From Microbacterium sp. LCT-H2 (lineage in GTDB: Bacteria; Actinomycetota; Actinomycetes; Actinomycetales; Microbacteriaceae): a DNA stretch of 64,000 bases. Positions 53,725-61,245 of this stretch are shown here, piece after piece. Every line of letters starts with the position of its first letter. The stretch's first letter is position 1. The notes below the pieces were generated by a model that had not been told where the DNA came from, did not search any database, and worked only from the letters and a program-made list of their open reading frames with translations. The stretch covers positions 186,001-250,000 of the forward strand of contig NZ_MODW01000002.1 of NCBI RefSeq assembly GCF_001866135.1, written 5' to 3'. The position numbers were made by a program, and so were the translations under genes.

Positions 53725-55631
53725 GCCTTCTCCTCGAAGACCTGCTGCCAGGATTCGGCGGAGACCAGGTCCGGCAGAGCGGCGCGGTACTGGCGCTGGA
53801 GCTCCGGCCACCGTCGTCGCAGCTCGGCGTGCAGGCGCACGGACTCGCGCAGCATGCGGCGGTACTTGGCGCGGTCGCGCGTGTAGATGTTCTTCCCGGA
53901 ACCGTCGGCGGCGCTCACGAGAGCGCTGTCATACAGCGGGAGGCGCCACCAGTGCGCGTCGCCCTTGCCGAACTCCACCTCGGGCTGAGCGATGTTCGCG
54001 GGGTCAGGGCGGTGCACCCAGTGCGAGAGGAGCGTCTTCAGGGTGAAGATCCGCAGTCGCACGCCGGTCGGGCTGTCGAACTCGTTCTTCGGCAGCCGCT
54101 TGTAGACCTGGCGGCCGCGGCGGGAATGGAGCACCCGGGCAGGGTCGCGATGGATCACCGTCTCCGGGTACTCGGCGGCCAGGGCGCGTGCGGCCGGCAT
54201 CGCCGTGCCTAGGTTTCGGCGCATATGGTCGGGTCCGGAGAGCACGTCGCGCAGAGCCCGGTTGCGCAGCGCCACCGGGTAGTACTGCATCATCATGAGA
54301 TGCTTCAGGTCCACGCGGCGGCTGTGCACGATGAGGCGGCCGCCCCGGGGTGCTCCGGAATGCAGGAGCCCGGCGACGATCCGGTTGCGGGCGTGGAAGT
54401 AGGCCTGCCAGTCGATCGAGTCGTCCTTGTTCACCCAGGAGACGTGCCAGAGCGCCACACCGGGCATCGACACGGTCGGGAAGCCCGCCTCGCCGGCACG
54501 GAGGCAGAATTCCGCGTCGTCCCACTTGATGAACGCAGGGAGCGACAGTCCCACCGTGCGGACCGCGTCGAGCGGGATGAGGCACATCCACCACCCGTTG
54601 TAGTCGGCGTCCATCCGCATGTGCAGCAGCGGCGACTGGCGCAGATTGGCGACACCGAAGTCGTGCGGCATCTTCTCCTGGTAGAGGTTGCGCCACATGA
54701 AGGGGCCCTCGTCGACGACCTCCGCCCAGCCGTGCAGCTTGGGGCGGTCGAGGAGGTCGAACATGTGTCCGCCGACGAGCACGGGCGTGGTGGCGAACTG
54801 ACCGAAGACGATGGAGCGTCGCAGCGACTCCGGCTCGATGCGGACGTCGTCGTCCAGCAGCTGCACGAAGTCGCTCTCGGGGCGCTGCAGGGACTCGTGC
54901 ATCGCACGGGCGAAGCCGCCCGATCCGCCGAGGTTGCCCTGGCGGATGACCTGCAGGGTCTCACCCAGACGCTCGGCGACCTCGGCGTAACCGTCCTGGT
55001 CCGCGACGAGCTGCGTGCCCTGGTCGACGAGGAAGATGCGGTCGACGAACTCCAGCGCATCCGGAGAGGAGGCGAGCGCCCTCAGGGTCTCGACGCAGTA
55101 GTCGGGCTTGTTGTAGGTCGTGATCCCGAGAGAGGCCTTCCCGGTGCGGGCGGGGGACTGCTCGGTGGTCCACTCCGCGCCCTCGAGCACGGCCGGCTTC
55201 TCGTCGGCGACGATGTCGAACCAGATCCAGCCGCCGTCGCTGTACTGGGTGAGGTCGAGGTCGAACGAGGTCGTGGCCTCGCCGGTCACCTCACGCGTGG
55301 CCACGCGCTGGCGCACACCGCCGCCGTTGGAGCGGTAGACGAGGATGGTCGCCGGCCCCGTGGTCCGTACGGTGAGCTGCACCTCGCGGACGCTCGTCCA
55401 ATGCTGCCAGTATGACGCGGGGAACGCGTTGAAGTAGGTTCCGAGGGAGACACGCCGACCGGCCACGATCCGGGCGCGGTGCCGTCCCAGGATGTTGCCG
55501 AGATGCGCGCGACTGGAGACCCGGACCGGTTCCTCCTCGATCACGGACCACGTCTCCGGGTCTGCGTACAGCGGGAGCAGATCGGGGTCGCGATCGAGCG
55601 GGAAGACGACGTTCTGAAGGACGTGGGCCAC
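53721..55631 (-). CDS. glfT2: Galactofuranosyltransferase GlfT2-like
   Basis: 636 residues, nearly the same as the 637 of Mycobacterium tuberculosis GlfT2. It has the N-terminal beta-sandwich domain, then a GT2 core with LGITTYNKPDYCVETL, QGNLGGSGGFARAMHE, a DDD motif at 260-262 (FVQLLDDDVRIEPES), WDD at 370-372 (catalytic base region) and WHVSW with His396, followed by DDSIDWQAYFHARNR. These are the metal- and acceptor-binding residues of the mycobacterial enzyme. The helical C-terminal domain is present. It should polymerise alternating Galf linkages using UDP-Galf from Glf. The start is GTG. Confidence 0.93.
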   Translation of the reverse strand: MAHVLQNVVFPLDRDPDLLPLYADPETWSVIEEEPVRVSSRAHLGNILGRHRARIVAGRRVSLGTYFNAFPASYWQHWTSVREVQLTVRTTGPATILVYRSNGGGVRQRVATREVTGEATTSFDLDLTQYSDGGWIWFDIVADEKPAVLEGAEWTTEQSPARTGKASLGITTYNKPDYCVETLRALASSPDALEFVDRIFLVDQGTQLVADQDGYAEVAERLGETLQVIRQGNLGGSGGFARAMHESLQRPESDFVQLLDDDVRIEPESLRRSIVFGQFATTPVLVGGHMFDLLDRPKLHGWAEVVDEGPFMWRNLYQEKMPHDFGVANLRQSPLLHMRMDADYNGWWMCLIPLDAVRTVGLSLPAFIKWDDAEFCLRAGEAGFPTVSMPGVALWHVSWVNKDDSIDWQAYFHARNRIVAGLLHSGAPRGGRLIVHSRRVDLKHLMMMQYYPVALRNRALRDVLSGPDHMRRNLGTAMPAARALAAEYPETVIHRDPARVLHSRRGRQVYKRLPKNEFDSPTGVRLRIFTLKTLLSHWVHRPDPANIAQPEVEFGKGDAHWWRLPLYDSALVSAADGSGKNIYTRDRAKYRRMLRESVRLHAELRRRWPELQRQYRAALPDLVSAESWQQVFEEKA

Positions 55632-55764
55632 AGGGAGGTTCTCCGTTGTTGATGCCGCGGCCGCTGCCGGAGGGCAGCGCGGGACTCGACGAGCAGTGAG
55701 TAGCCTACCGGTGGTCGCCTTCGGATCTGCGGAGAGCCGATCCCCTGCGCTCGGCGTGGCTGGC

Positions 55765-55770
55765 TAGACT
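55765..55770 (+). promoter_or_regulatory. -10 box of galE
   Basis: TAGACT, 7 nt, then ATG 55778. The 55632-55777 gap also holds the GlfT2 upstream region, where no clear promoter is visible. Confidence 0.6.
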
Positions 55771-55777
55771 GACCGCG

Positions 55778-56767
55778 ATGAAGGTACTGATCACCGGCGG
55801 GGCCGGCTACATCGGATCGACCGTGGCGACGGCGTGCATCGAGGCCGGGATCCAGGTCGTGGTGCTCGACGATCTGTCCACCGGGCTGGCGGCTTTCGGT
55901 GAGGGACGCAACCTCTACGTCGGCGACATCGCCGACGCCGACGTCCTCGACCGGCTGCTGGCGGACCACCCCGACATCGATGCCGTCGTGCACTGCGCCG
56001 CCCGGATCGTCGTGCCGGAGTCCGTCGCCGATCCGCTCGGCTACTACGACAGCAACGTCGGCAAGACGATCACTCTGCTGCGACGCCTGCGCGACGCCGG
56101 CATCGCGCGCATCGTCTTCAGCTCGTCTGCCTCGATCTACGCGGGGGAGACCGGCGACGGCGTGGATGAGGGCGGCCGCCTCGCCCCCTCCAGCCCCTAC
56201 GCGGCGACGAAGGCCATGGTCGAGCAGATCCTCGCCGACGCCGCAGCAGCCGGCGACTTCCGCGCCATCGCGCTCCGCTACTTCAACCCGATCGGTGCCG
56301 ACCCGAAGCTGCGGACCGGACTGCAGAATCCCACGCCGTCGCATGCGCTCGGCAAGATCATGCAGGCGCGGGCGGCGGGGGAGCCGTTCCAGATCACCGG
56401 CACCGACTGGGCGACCCGCGACGGATCGGGCCTGCGGGACTACATCCACGTCTGGGACCTCGCGCTCGCGCACGTCGCGGCGGTGGCCCGGTTCGACGAT
56501 GTCGCGACGCCGGAGCAGCCGTATCAGGTGATCAACCTGGGCACCGGCGACGGCGTCACGGTCCGCGAGCTGGTTCAGGCCTTCGAGAGGGTGACCGGGG
56601 ACCCGCTGCCCGTCGTCGAGACCGATCGCCGACCCGGGGACCAGGCCGGCGCCTTCGCGATCGTGGAGCGGGCGCGCGAGGTGCTGGGGTGGCGCGCGGA
56701 GCGCTCCGTCGACGACGGCGTCCGCGACGCCCTCGCCTGGGCGGAGAAGCTCCCCACCGTCCGCTGA
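55778..56767 (+). CDS. galE: UDP-glucose 4-epimerase
   Basis: 329 residues, extended SDR. NAD motif TGGAGYIGS (6-14), DDLSTG (31-36), SSSASIYA (115-122) and the catalytic pair Tyr141/Lys145 in SPYAATK. LRYFNPIGADP is the GalE substrate loop, and SGLRDYIHVWDLALAH is highly typical. It makes UDP-Galp, the substrate of Glf, so GalE-Glf-GlfT form a complete galactofuranose chain. It is transcribed from its own leaderless promoter, divergent from glfT2. Confidence 0.93.
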   Translation: MKVLITGGAGYIGSTVATACIEAGIQVVVLDDLSTGLAAFGEGRNLYVGDIADADVLDRLLADHPDIDAVVHCAARIVVPESVADPLGYYDSNVGKTITLLRRLRDAGIARIVFSSSASIYAGETGDGVDEGGRLAPSSPYAATKAMVEQILADAAAAGDFRAIALRYFNPIGADPKLRTGLQNPTPSHALGKIMQARAAGEPFQITGTDWATRDGSGLRDYIHVWDLALAHVAAVARFDDVATPEQPYQVINLGTGDGVTVRELVQAFERVTGDPLPVVETDRRPGDQAGAFAIVERAREVLGWRAERSVDDGVRDALAWAEKLPTVR

Positions 56768-56777
56768 CGGCGCGCCG

Positions 56778-58076
56778 TCACTCCTGCGGGCGCAGAGTGG
56801 GGATGGCGCCGGTATGCGCGGCGTCGATGTTCTCGCGCCACGAGCGGGACTGCCCGGCGCGCAGGGCGCACAGGGCGAGCATGAACCACCCCGCGCCGAC
56901 GAGTGTGAAGCTCTCGAACATCGAGTCCACCGCGAGAGTCACGAGCGTGATGGGCGTCCAGGCGTACACGACGGAGCGGCGGACGCTCGCGACCAGCCAG
57001 GAGCGGATCAGCGCGATGCCGCCGAGCAGGAGGAACAGCACCAACCCCGCCGCGCCGAGCTGCAGCAGCACGTCGAAGAAGGCGTTCAGCGCGCTCTGAT
57101 GCCGGTCGTCGAGCTGGAAGTTGATGAACGTGAACGGATACTCTCCTCGGGCCCAGTCGCCGAACCAGCCCCATCCGGTGATGGGCTTGACGGCCACGAA
57201 GTCGAGGATCATGTTCCACAGCTCGGCCCGCATGGAGAAGTCGGATCCGGCGTCGAGCAGCGCGATGATCTGGTGACGCAGGGCGAATGCGACGGTGAGT
57301 GCGAGGGCGACCAGGACGCCCAACGTCCATTGCACGAGGTTCCGACGGGCCGGGGCGGTATGGCGGACGATGGTGAGCGCGACCGTGACGATTCCGACGG
57401 CGACGGCCAGCACGAGCACCGTCGGCGAGGACGACAGGAAGGCCAGCCCGCCGGCGAGGGCGACGGAGACCACCGCGAGAGGCGGATCGACGGATTGGGT
57501 GCGCCACTCGATCACGAAGGTGATCAGGGCGAGCACGGCGATGAAGCCGAGCATGTTCCGGCTGCCGAACAGTCCCTGGACCGGGCCGCCGGAGGCGAGA
57601 TTGCCCTGGATGTCCAGGAAGGCGAACGGGAGGTCGAGGAGCACGCCCGAGAGGATCTCCACGCCGAGGGAGATCCCGAGCAGGACGCGGAGGGTGTCGC
57701 CCAGCGCGCGGACGGTCTGCAGCGTGTCGCGGATGTGTCCGATGGTGATCGCGAGGAATGCGTAGCCGAAGAGCGAGAGCCAGCCCAGGATCGTGTCGGA
57801 GCGGTCGGTCGTCCACACCAGGCTCACGAGAGCCCAGGCGAGGAAGGCCAGCAGCGAGGACGGCGCGATGCGCAGCGGGGACAGCTCCTCTCTCCGCACC
57901 CAGAGGATCGCGGCGCCGAGCAGGCACAGGGCCGTGATGATGGTGGCGAGGGTGACGGCCGACGTCATCCGTCCGATCGCGAACGAGCCGAACACGGCGG
58001 TCAGTGCCGCCAGCGTGAACGCCCGCGCCATCTCCGCCGAGCCGAGGAGGCGGGCGAGCGGGTGTGCCACCGTCAC
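56778..58076 (-). CDS. O-antigen ligase/polymerase-family membrane protein
   Basis: 432 residues from GTG 58076, which overlaps the stop of the next upstream gene. Eleven or twelve helices. The Wzy_C-like region has GLFGSRNMLGFIAVLALITF (about 167-186) and, after it, the periplasmic loop SMRAELWNMILDFVAVKPITGWGWFG with conserved Arg, ending HQSALNAFFDVLLQLG. That arrangement (R-x..G.G.....H.....) is the family signature. It may join oligosaccharide blocks (Wzy) or attach glycans. It is likely a recent paralogue of the next gene. Confidence 0.85.
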   Translation of the reverse strand: MTVAHPLARLLGSAEMARAFTLAALTAVFGSFAIGRMTSAVTLATIITALCLLGAAILWVRREELSPLRIAPSSLLAFLAWALVSLVWTTDRSDTILGWLSLFGYAFLAITIGHIRDTLQTVRALGDTLRVLLGISLGVEILSGVLLDLPFAFLDIQGNLASGGPVQGLFGSRNMLGFIAVLALITFVIEWRTQSVDPPLAVVSVALAGGLAFLSSSPTVLVLAVAVGIVTVALTIVRHTAPARRNLVQWTLGVLVALALTVAFALRHQIIALLDAGSDFSMRAELWNMILDFVAVKPITGWGWFGDWARGEYPFTFINFQLDDRHQSALNAFFDVLLQLGAAGLVLFLLLGGIALIRSWLVASVRRSVVYAWTPITLVTLAVDSMFESFTLVGAGWFMLALCALRAGQSRSWRENIDAAHTGAIPTLRPQE

Positions 58077-59488
58077 GGCACCCGCCGCGGCGTCGCGCCG
58101 CGTTCGAAGACGAGATCCCGCTCGCCGACGCCTACCAGTGGCACCGACTTGAGCTTGAACGACAGCATCACCAGGAGCAGCCACCCCCACAGCATGATGG
58201 GGGTCGACTCGGTGAGCCCCTGCACCAGCAGCACGACGGTGAACAGGCTGGGCAGCAGCGTGAGCGGGGAGTAGGGGCGCCGCGCGTCGAGGTCCCACCG
58301 GGGGCGGTCGACGGCGAAGAACCAGGAGCGCCACAGGAGGCTGGCGTAGGCCACGGCCATCAGTACGAGGCCGACGATGCCGAGCTGCAGCAGCACGTCC
58401 AACCACATGTTGTGGGCGTGGAACACGGTGATCCCGTGGTCGACGATCCAGCCGTCGAAAGCCGGGTCCGTGGGCACCCACGGGCTGGAGAAGCCGTTGC
58501 CGATGACGGGGTGCTCGCCGACCCGTTCGAGGACCGCCGCCCAGATCTTGTCGGAGCGGCCGGTGAGGTCGGCGCTGCGGCCGAGGAGGCCGAGGAGGGG
58601 CTCGCGCAGCAGCCACACGGCGAGAACGCCGAGGACGGTGGAGCCGATCGCGACGACGTAGATGCGAGTGCGCGCGGTGGGCGAGGCCGCTCGACGCATC
58701 AGCAGGGCGACGACGAGGACCACAGCGGCCGCGGCGGCGCACACGAGCGCGGTCGCCGACGCGGTGCGGACGAGGAAGTATGCCGCGAGGAGCATCCACA
58801 GCGCGAGCGTGGTCCGCCAGCGGGCTCGCGCGGCGAAGAGCACGCCGAAGGTGATCAGCGCGAACAGCGACACGATGCCGAGCAGGTTCGCGTTGCCCAG
58901 GATGCCCTGGATGCGTCCGCCGTCGAAGAGGTTGTCGCGGACCCAGTACCACTGGGGGTCGATCTTCCCGTCGGGGATGTCGGCGAAGTTCGGCAGCAGG
59001 GGACCGTGGAGGACCAGCGACACCCACAGCTCGAGGGCGAGGGAGAGGCCGAGGATCCATTTGAAGGCCGACGACAGGGCGCGCACGATCTCATGCCAGG
59101 TCAGCACGTGTGCGATGAACAGACCGTTCACCGTGACGGCCGCCAGGAGCACACCCGTGGCGACGGTGGGGACGCGCCACTGCGACCAGGCGACCGAGAG
59201 GAGGGCGAGTGCCGTGTAGCCCATGGCCGCCCACGGCAGCCGACGCCAGCGGAAGGACTGCGGGCGCTTCCTGGCGAGCATCGGGACGCCGATCGCGAGG
59301 GTGGCTGCGCTGAAGAGGGCGAGCACGATCGCGGCCCCGATCTCGCCGACGAGGTTGTACACCGCCGAATGCGCGAAGGCCACGAACAGGACGGCGATGA
59401 CGTATCCGCGTAGCAGGAGATGCCCCGTGGACTCGCGCTCGGGCGCGGTGGGCGGGGCTGCCACCGGGTGCTTGGTGTACTGGGCCAT
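58073..59488 (-). CDS. O-antigen ligase/polymerase-family membrane protein
   Basis: 471 residues, about twelve helices. Signature parts: GRIQGILGNANLLGIVSLFALITFG (about 195-219), then RSDKIWAAVLERVGEHPVIGNGFS (about 310-333) and VFHAHNMWLDVLLQLGIVGL with the loop histidine. Two such proteins in tandem suggest two related block-joining reactions or a heteromeric enzyme. The ATG lies 8 nt after a TAGCCT box. The two genes share a 4-base overlap. Confidence 0.87.
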   Translation of the reverse strand: MAQYTKHPVAAPPTAPERESTGHLLLRGYVIAVLFVAFAHSAVYNLVGEIGAAIVLALFSAATLAIGVPMLARKRPQSFRWRRLPWAAMGYTALALLSVAWSQWRVPTVATGVLLAAVTVNGLFIAHVLTWHEIVRALSSAFKWILGLSLALELWVSLVLHGPLLPNFADIPDGKIDPQWYWVRDNLFDGGRIQGILGNANLLGIVSLFALITFGVLFAARARWRTTLALWMLLAAYFLVRTASATALVCAAAAAVVLVVALLMRRAASPTARTRIYVVAIGSTVLGVLAVWLLREPLLGLLGRSADLTGRSDKIWAAVLERVGEHPVIGNGFSSPWVPTDPAFDGWIVDHGITVFHAHNMWLDVLLQLGIVGLVLMAVAYASLLWRSWFFAVDRPRWDLDARRPYSPLTLLPSLFTVVLLVQGLTESTPIMLWGWLLLVMLSFKLKSVPLVGVGERDLVFERGATPRRVP

Positions 59489-59496
59489 CGCGACTC

Positions 59497-59502
59497 AGGC
59501 TA
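59497..59502 (-). promoter_or_regulatory. -10 box of the O-antigen ligase-like pair
   Basis: TAGCCT on the minus strand, 8 nt before ATG 59488. It lies about 40 bp from the divergent manA promoter. Confidence 0.6.
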
Positions 59503-59544
59503 CCTCGACGGGCCCGGATCCGACCTGTCCGTCGCGCCGGGCTC

Positions 59545-59550
59545 TACGCT
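59545..59550 (+). promoter_or_regulatory. -10 box of manA
   Basis: TACGCT, then 7 nt, then ATG 59558. Confidence 0.55.
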
Positions 59551-59557
59551 GGGGGGC

Positions 59558-60685
59558 ATGCTGCGCAGCCTCACCAACGTGCCCCGCGACTACGCCTGGG
59601 GATCGTCCTCCCTCCTCGCCGAGCTCGAAGGCCGCACCCCGACGGGCGTGCCGGAGGCCGAGGTGTGGTTCGGCGATCACCCGGGCGATCCCGCCGACCT
59701 CGCGGACGGCGGGACGCTGGACGAGGTGACCGGGGGCACGCTGCCGTACCTGCTGAAGCTCCTCGCCGCCGCGCGGCCGTTGTCGATCCAGGTGCACCCG
59801 ACTAGGGAGCAGGCGCAGGAGGGGTGGGCACGGGAGAGCTCGCTGCCGCTGGACGACCCGCGGCGGAACTACCGCGACGCCAATCACAAGCCGGAGCTGA
59901 TCGTCGCCCTGAGCGATCGCTTCGAGTCGCTCAGCGGCCTGCGTCCGGTCGCGGACACCCTGCGACTTCTCGACTCCCTCGACGACGTCCCCGGGGTGCG
60001 CTCCCTGCGGGAGCGGCTCTCGGGCGAGGGTGACCCGCTCCGGGGCGCGATCGGCTGGCTGCTCGGAGGGCAGGCGCAGGGCGACGTCGACGAAATCATC
60101 TCTGCCGTCGTCAGCGCCGCCTCCGGTGACGCAGGGGAGCGGGAGCCGGCTCTGCGGGCGGTGGCCGCGATCGCCGAGGCCTCGCCGGGCGACCCGGGGG
60201 TCGTCGTCGCCCTGCTCATGAACCACGTGGTGCTGCGCCGCGGCGAAGGCGTCTTCCTGCGGGCGGGACTCCTGCACGCCTACCTCTCTGGCCTCGGCGT
60301 GGAGATCATGGCGGCGAGCGACAACGTGCTCCGCGGCGGTCTGACCCCCAAGCGCATCGATGTCCCCGAGCTGCTCGCCGTGCTGGACACCACCCCCGGC
60401 GAGGTGCCGGTGCTGCGGCCGACGGCCGACGAGGCCGTGACGACGTACTCCGTGCCCGTCCCCGATTTCGCGCTCCAGCGGGTCCGGATCGATGACGCTC
60501 CGGTGACCCTGGACGTCTCCGGCCCGACGATGGTGCTGGCCACGGCCGGGGCGGTCCATGTGACCGCGGAGTCCGGCGTCGAGACCGTCGTCCCGGTCGG
60601 CACGGTGGCGTTCGCCGACGCCGACGAGCGCTCCCTCACGCTCTCCGGTGCGGGCGAGGCCTTCGTCGCGACCCCCGGCCGCTGA
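59558..60685 (+). CDS. manA: Mannose-6-phosphate isomerase, class I
   Basis: 375 residues. Zinc site and active-site motifs are visible: LPYLLKLLAAARPLSIQVHP (about 67-86), YRDANHKPELIVALS (about 107-121), the long linker typical of type I, and AYLSGLGVEIMAASDNVLRGGLTPK, the most conserved stretch. It interconverts Man-6-P and Fru-6-P and so feeds GDP-mannose and other sugar donors. Its position before a whiB gene fits the conserved manA/whiB2 neighbourhood of actinobacteria. Confidence 0.95.
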   Translation: MLRSLTNVPRDYAWGSSSLLAELEGRTPTGVPEAEVWFGDHPGDPADLADGGTLDEVTGGTLPYLLKLLAAARPLSIQVHPTREQAQEGWARESSLPLDDPRRNYRDANHKPELIVALSDRFESLSGLRPVADTLRLLDSLDDVPGVRSLRERLSGEGDPLRGAIGWLLGGQAQGDVDEIISAVVSAASGDAGEREPALRAVAAIAEASPGDPGVVVALLMNHVVLRRGEGVFLRAGLLHAYLSGLGVEIMAASDNVLRGGLTPKRIDVPELLAVLDTTPGEVPVLRPTADEAVTTYSVPVPDFALQRVRIDDAPVTLDVSGPTMVLATAGAVHVTAESGVETVVPVGTVAFADADERSLTLSGAGEAFVATPGR

Positions 60686-60764
60686 GGCGTCGCCCCGGGT
60701 CGGCGACACGCCGAGGGACGTCCAAGAACCTTCAAGAATCGCTTGAGGGTTTACGATCCGCGAC

Positions 60765-60793
60765 TTGACCGGAGGGAATGACACGGGTGTAAT
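60765..60793 (+). promoter_or_regulatory. Strong sigma-70-type promoter of whiB
   Basis: -35 TTGACC (60765-60770), 17-nt spacer, -10 TGTAAT (60788-60793): five of six matches in each box. The leader would be about 45 nt and contains a GGAGG site, unlike the leaderless genes. Upstream 60721-60750 has a short CAAGAA direct repeat of unknown meaning. Confidence 0.7.
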
Positions 60794-60845
60794 TAGGTGA
60801 GCACGGCCCGCCAGGGGGGCGGTTTCTGAAGGGTTGGAGGTCGAG

Positions 60846-61163
60846 ATGACGGGTTACCGTTCCGATGTGCCGGAGAACTGGTTCGTCGATCCGGTCAACC
60901 TCGGTGTCCCCGGGGTCCGCCGGTCCGACCAGGATGACGACAACGCCCTCGCCTGGCAGAGCGACGCGCTCTGCTCGCAGACCGACCCCGAGGCGTTCTT
61001 CCCGGAGAAGGGCGGCTCGACGCGGGACGCCAAGCGTATCTGCACGGCGTGCGACGTCCGTGGCGAGTGCCTCGAGTACGCGCTGGCCAATGACGAGCGC
61101 TTCGGCATCTGGGGCGGTCTCTCCGAGCGCGAGCGGCGCAAGCTCAAGCGTCGCGCCAGCTGA
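60846..61163 (+). CDS. whiB2: WhiB-family iron-sulfur regulator, WhiB2/WhmD type
   Basis: 105 residues from ATG 60846 with GGAGG upstream. The four cluster cysteines are C43, C66, C69 and C75 (C-x22-C-x2-C-x5-C). FGIWGGLSERERRKLKRR (86-103) gives the Gly-rich turn and basic DNA-contact tail. The EAFFPEKGGSTRDAKRIC and CLEYALANDERFGIWGGL wording is that of WhmD/WhiB2, which is needed for septation and cell division in mycobacteria. WhiB proteins bind a 4Fe-4S cluster and contact the main sigma factor. It has its own strong promoter. Confidence 0.93.
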   Translation: MTGYRSDVPENWFVDPVNLGVPGVRRSDQDDDNALAWQSDALCSQTDPEAFFPEKGGSTRDAKRICTACDVRGECLEYALANDERFGIWGGLSERERRKLKRRAS

Positions 61164-61230
61164 CCCGACTTCGCGGCGCGGCTTCCCGGGCGCGCCGGGA
61201 GCGGTGCGCATCCCGGCGTGACGCCCCGCA

Positions 61231-61236
61231 TAGGCT
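61231..61236 (+). promoter_or_regulatory. -10 box of the large GT2 gene
   Basis: TAGGCT, 9 nt, then ATG 61246. A weak GC hairpin between 61180 and 61205 may end the whiB transcript. Confidence 0.45.
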
Positions 61237-61245
61237 GACCACGTC

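Noticed and set aside
60721..60750. CAAGAA direct repeat and TTCAAG/CTTGAG near-palindrome upstream of the whiB promoter
   Set aside because: Could be an operator, but the match is imperfect and short; noted only in the promoter entry.
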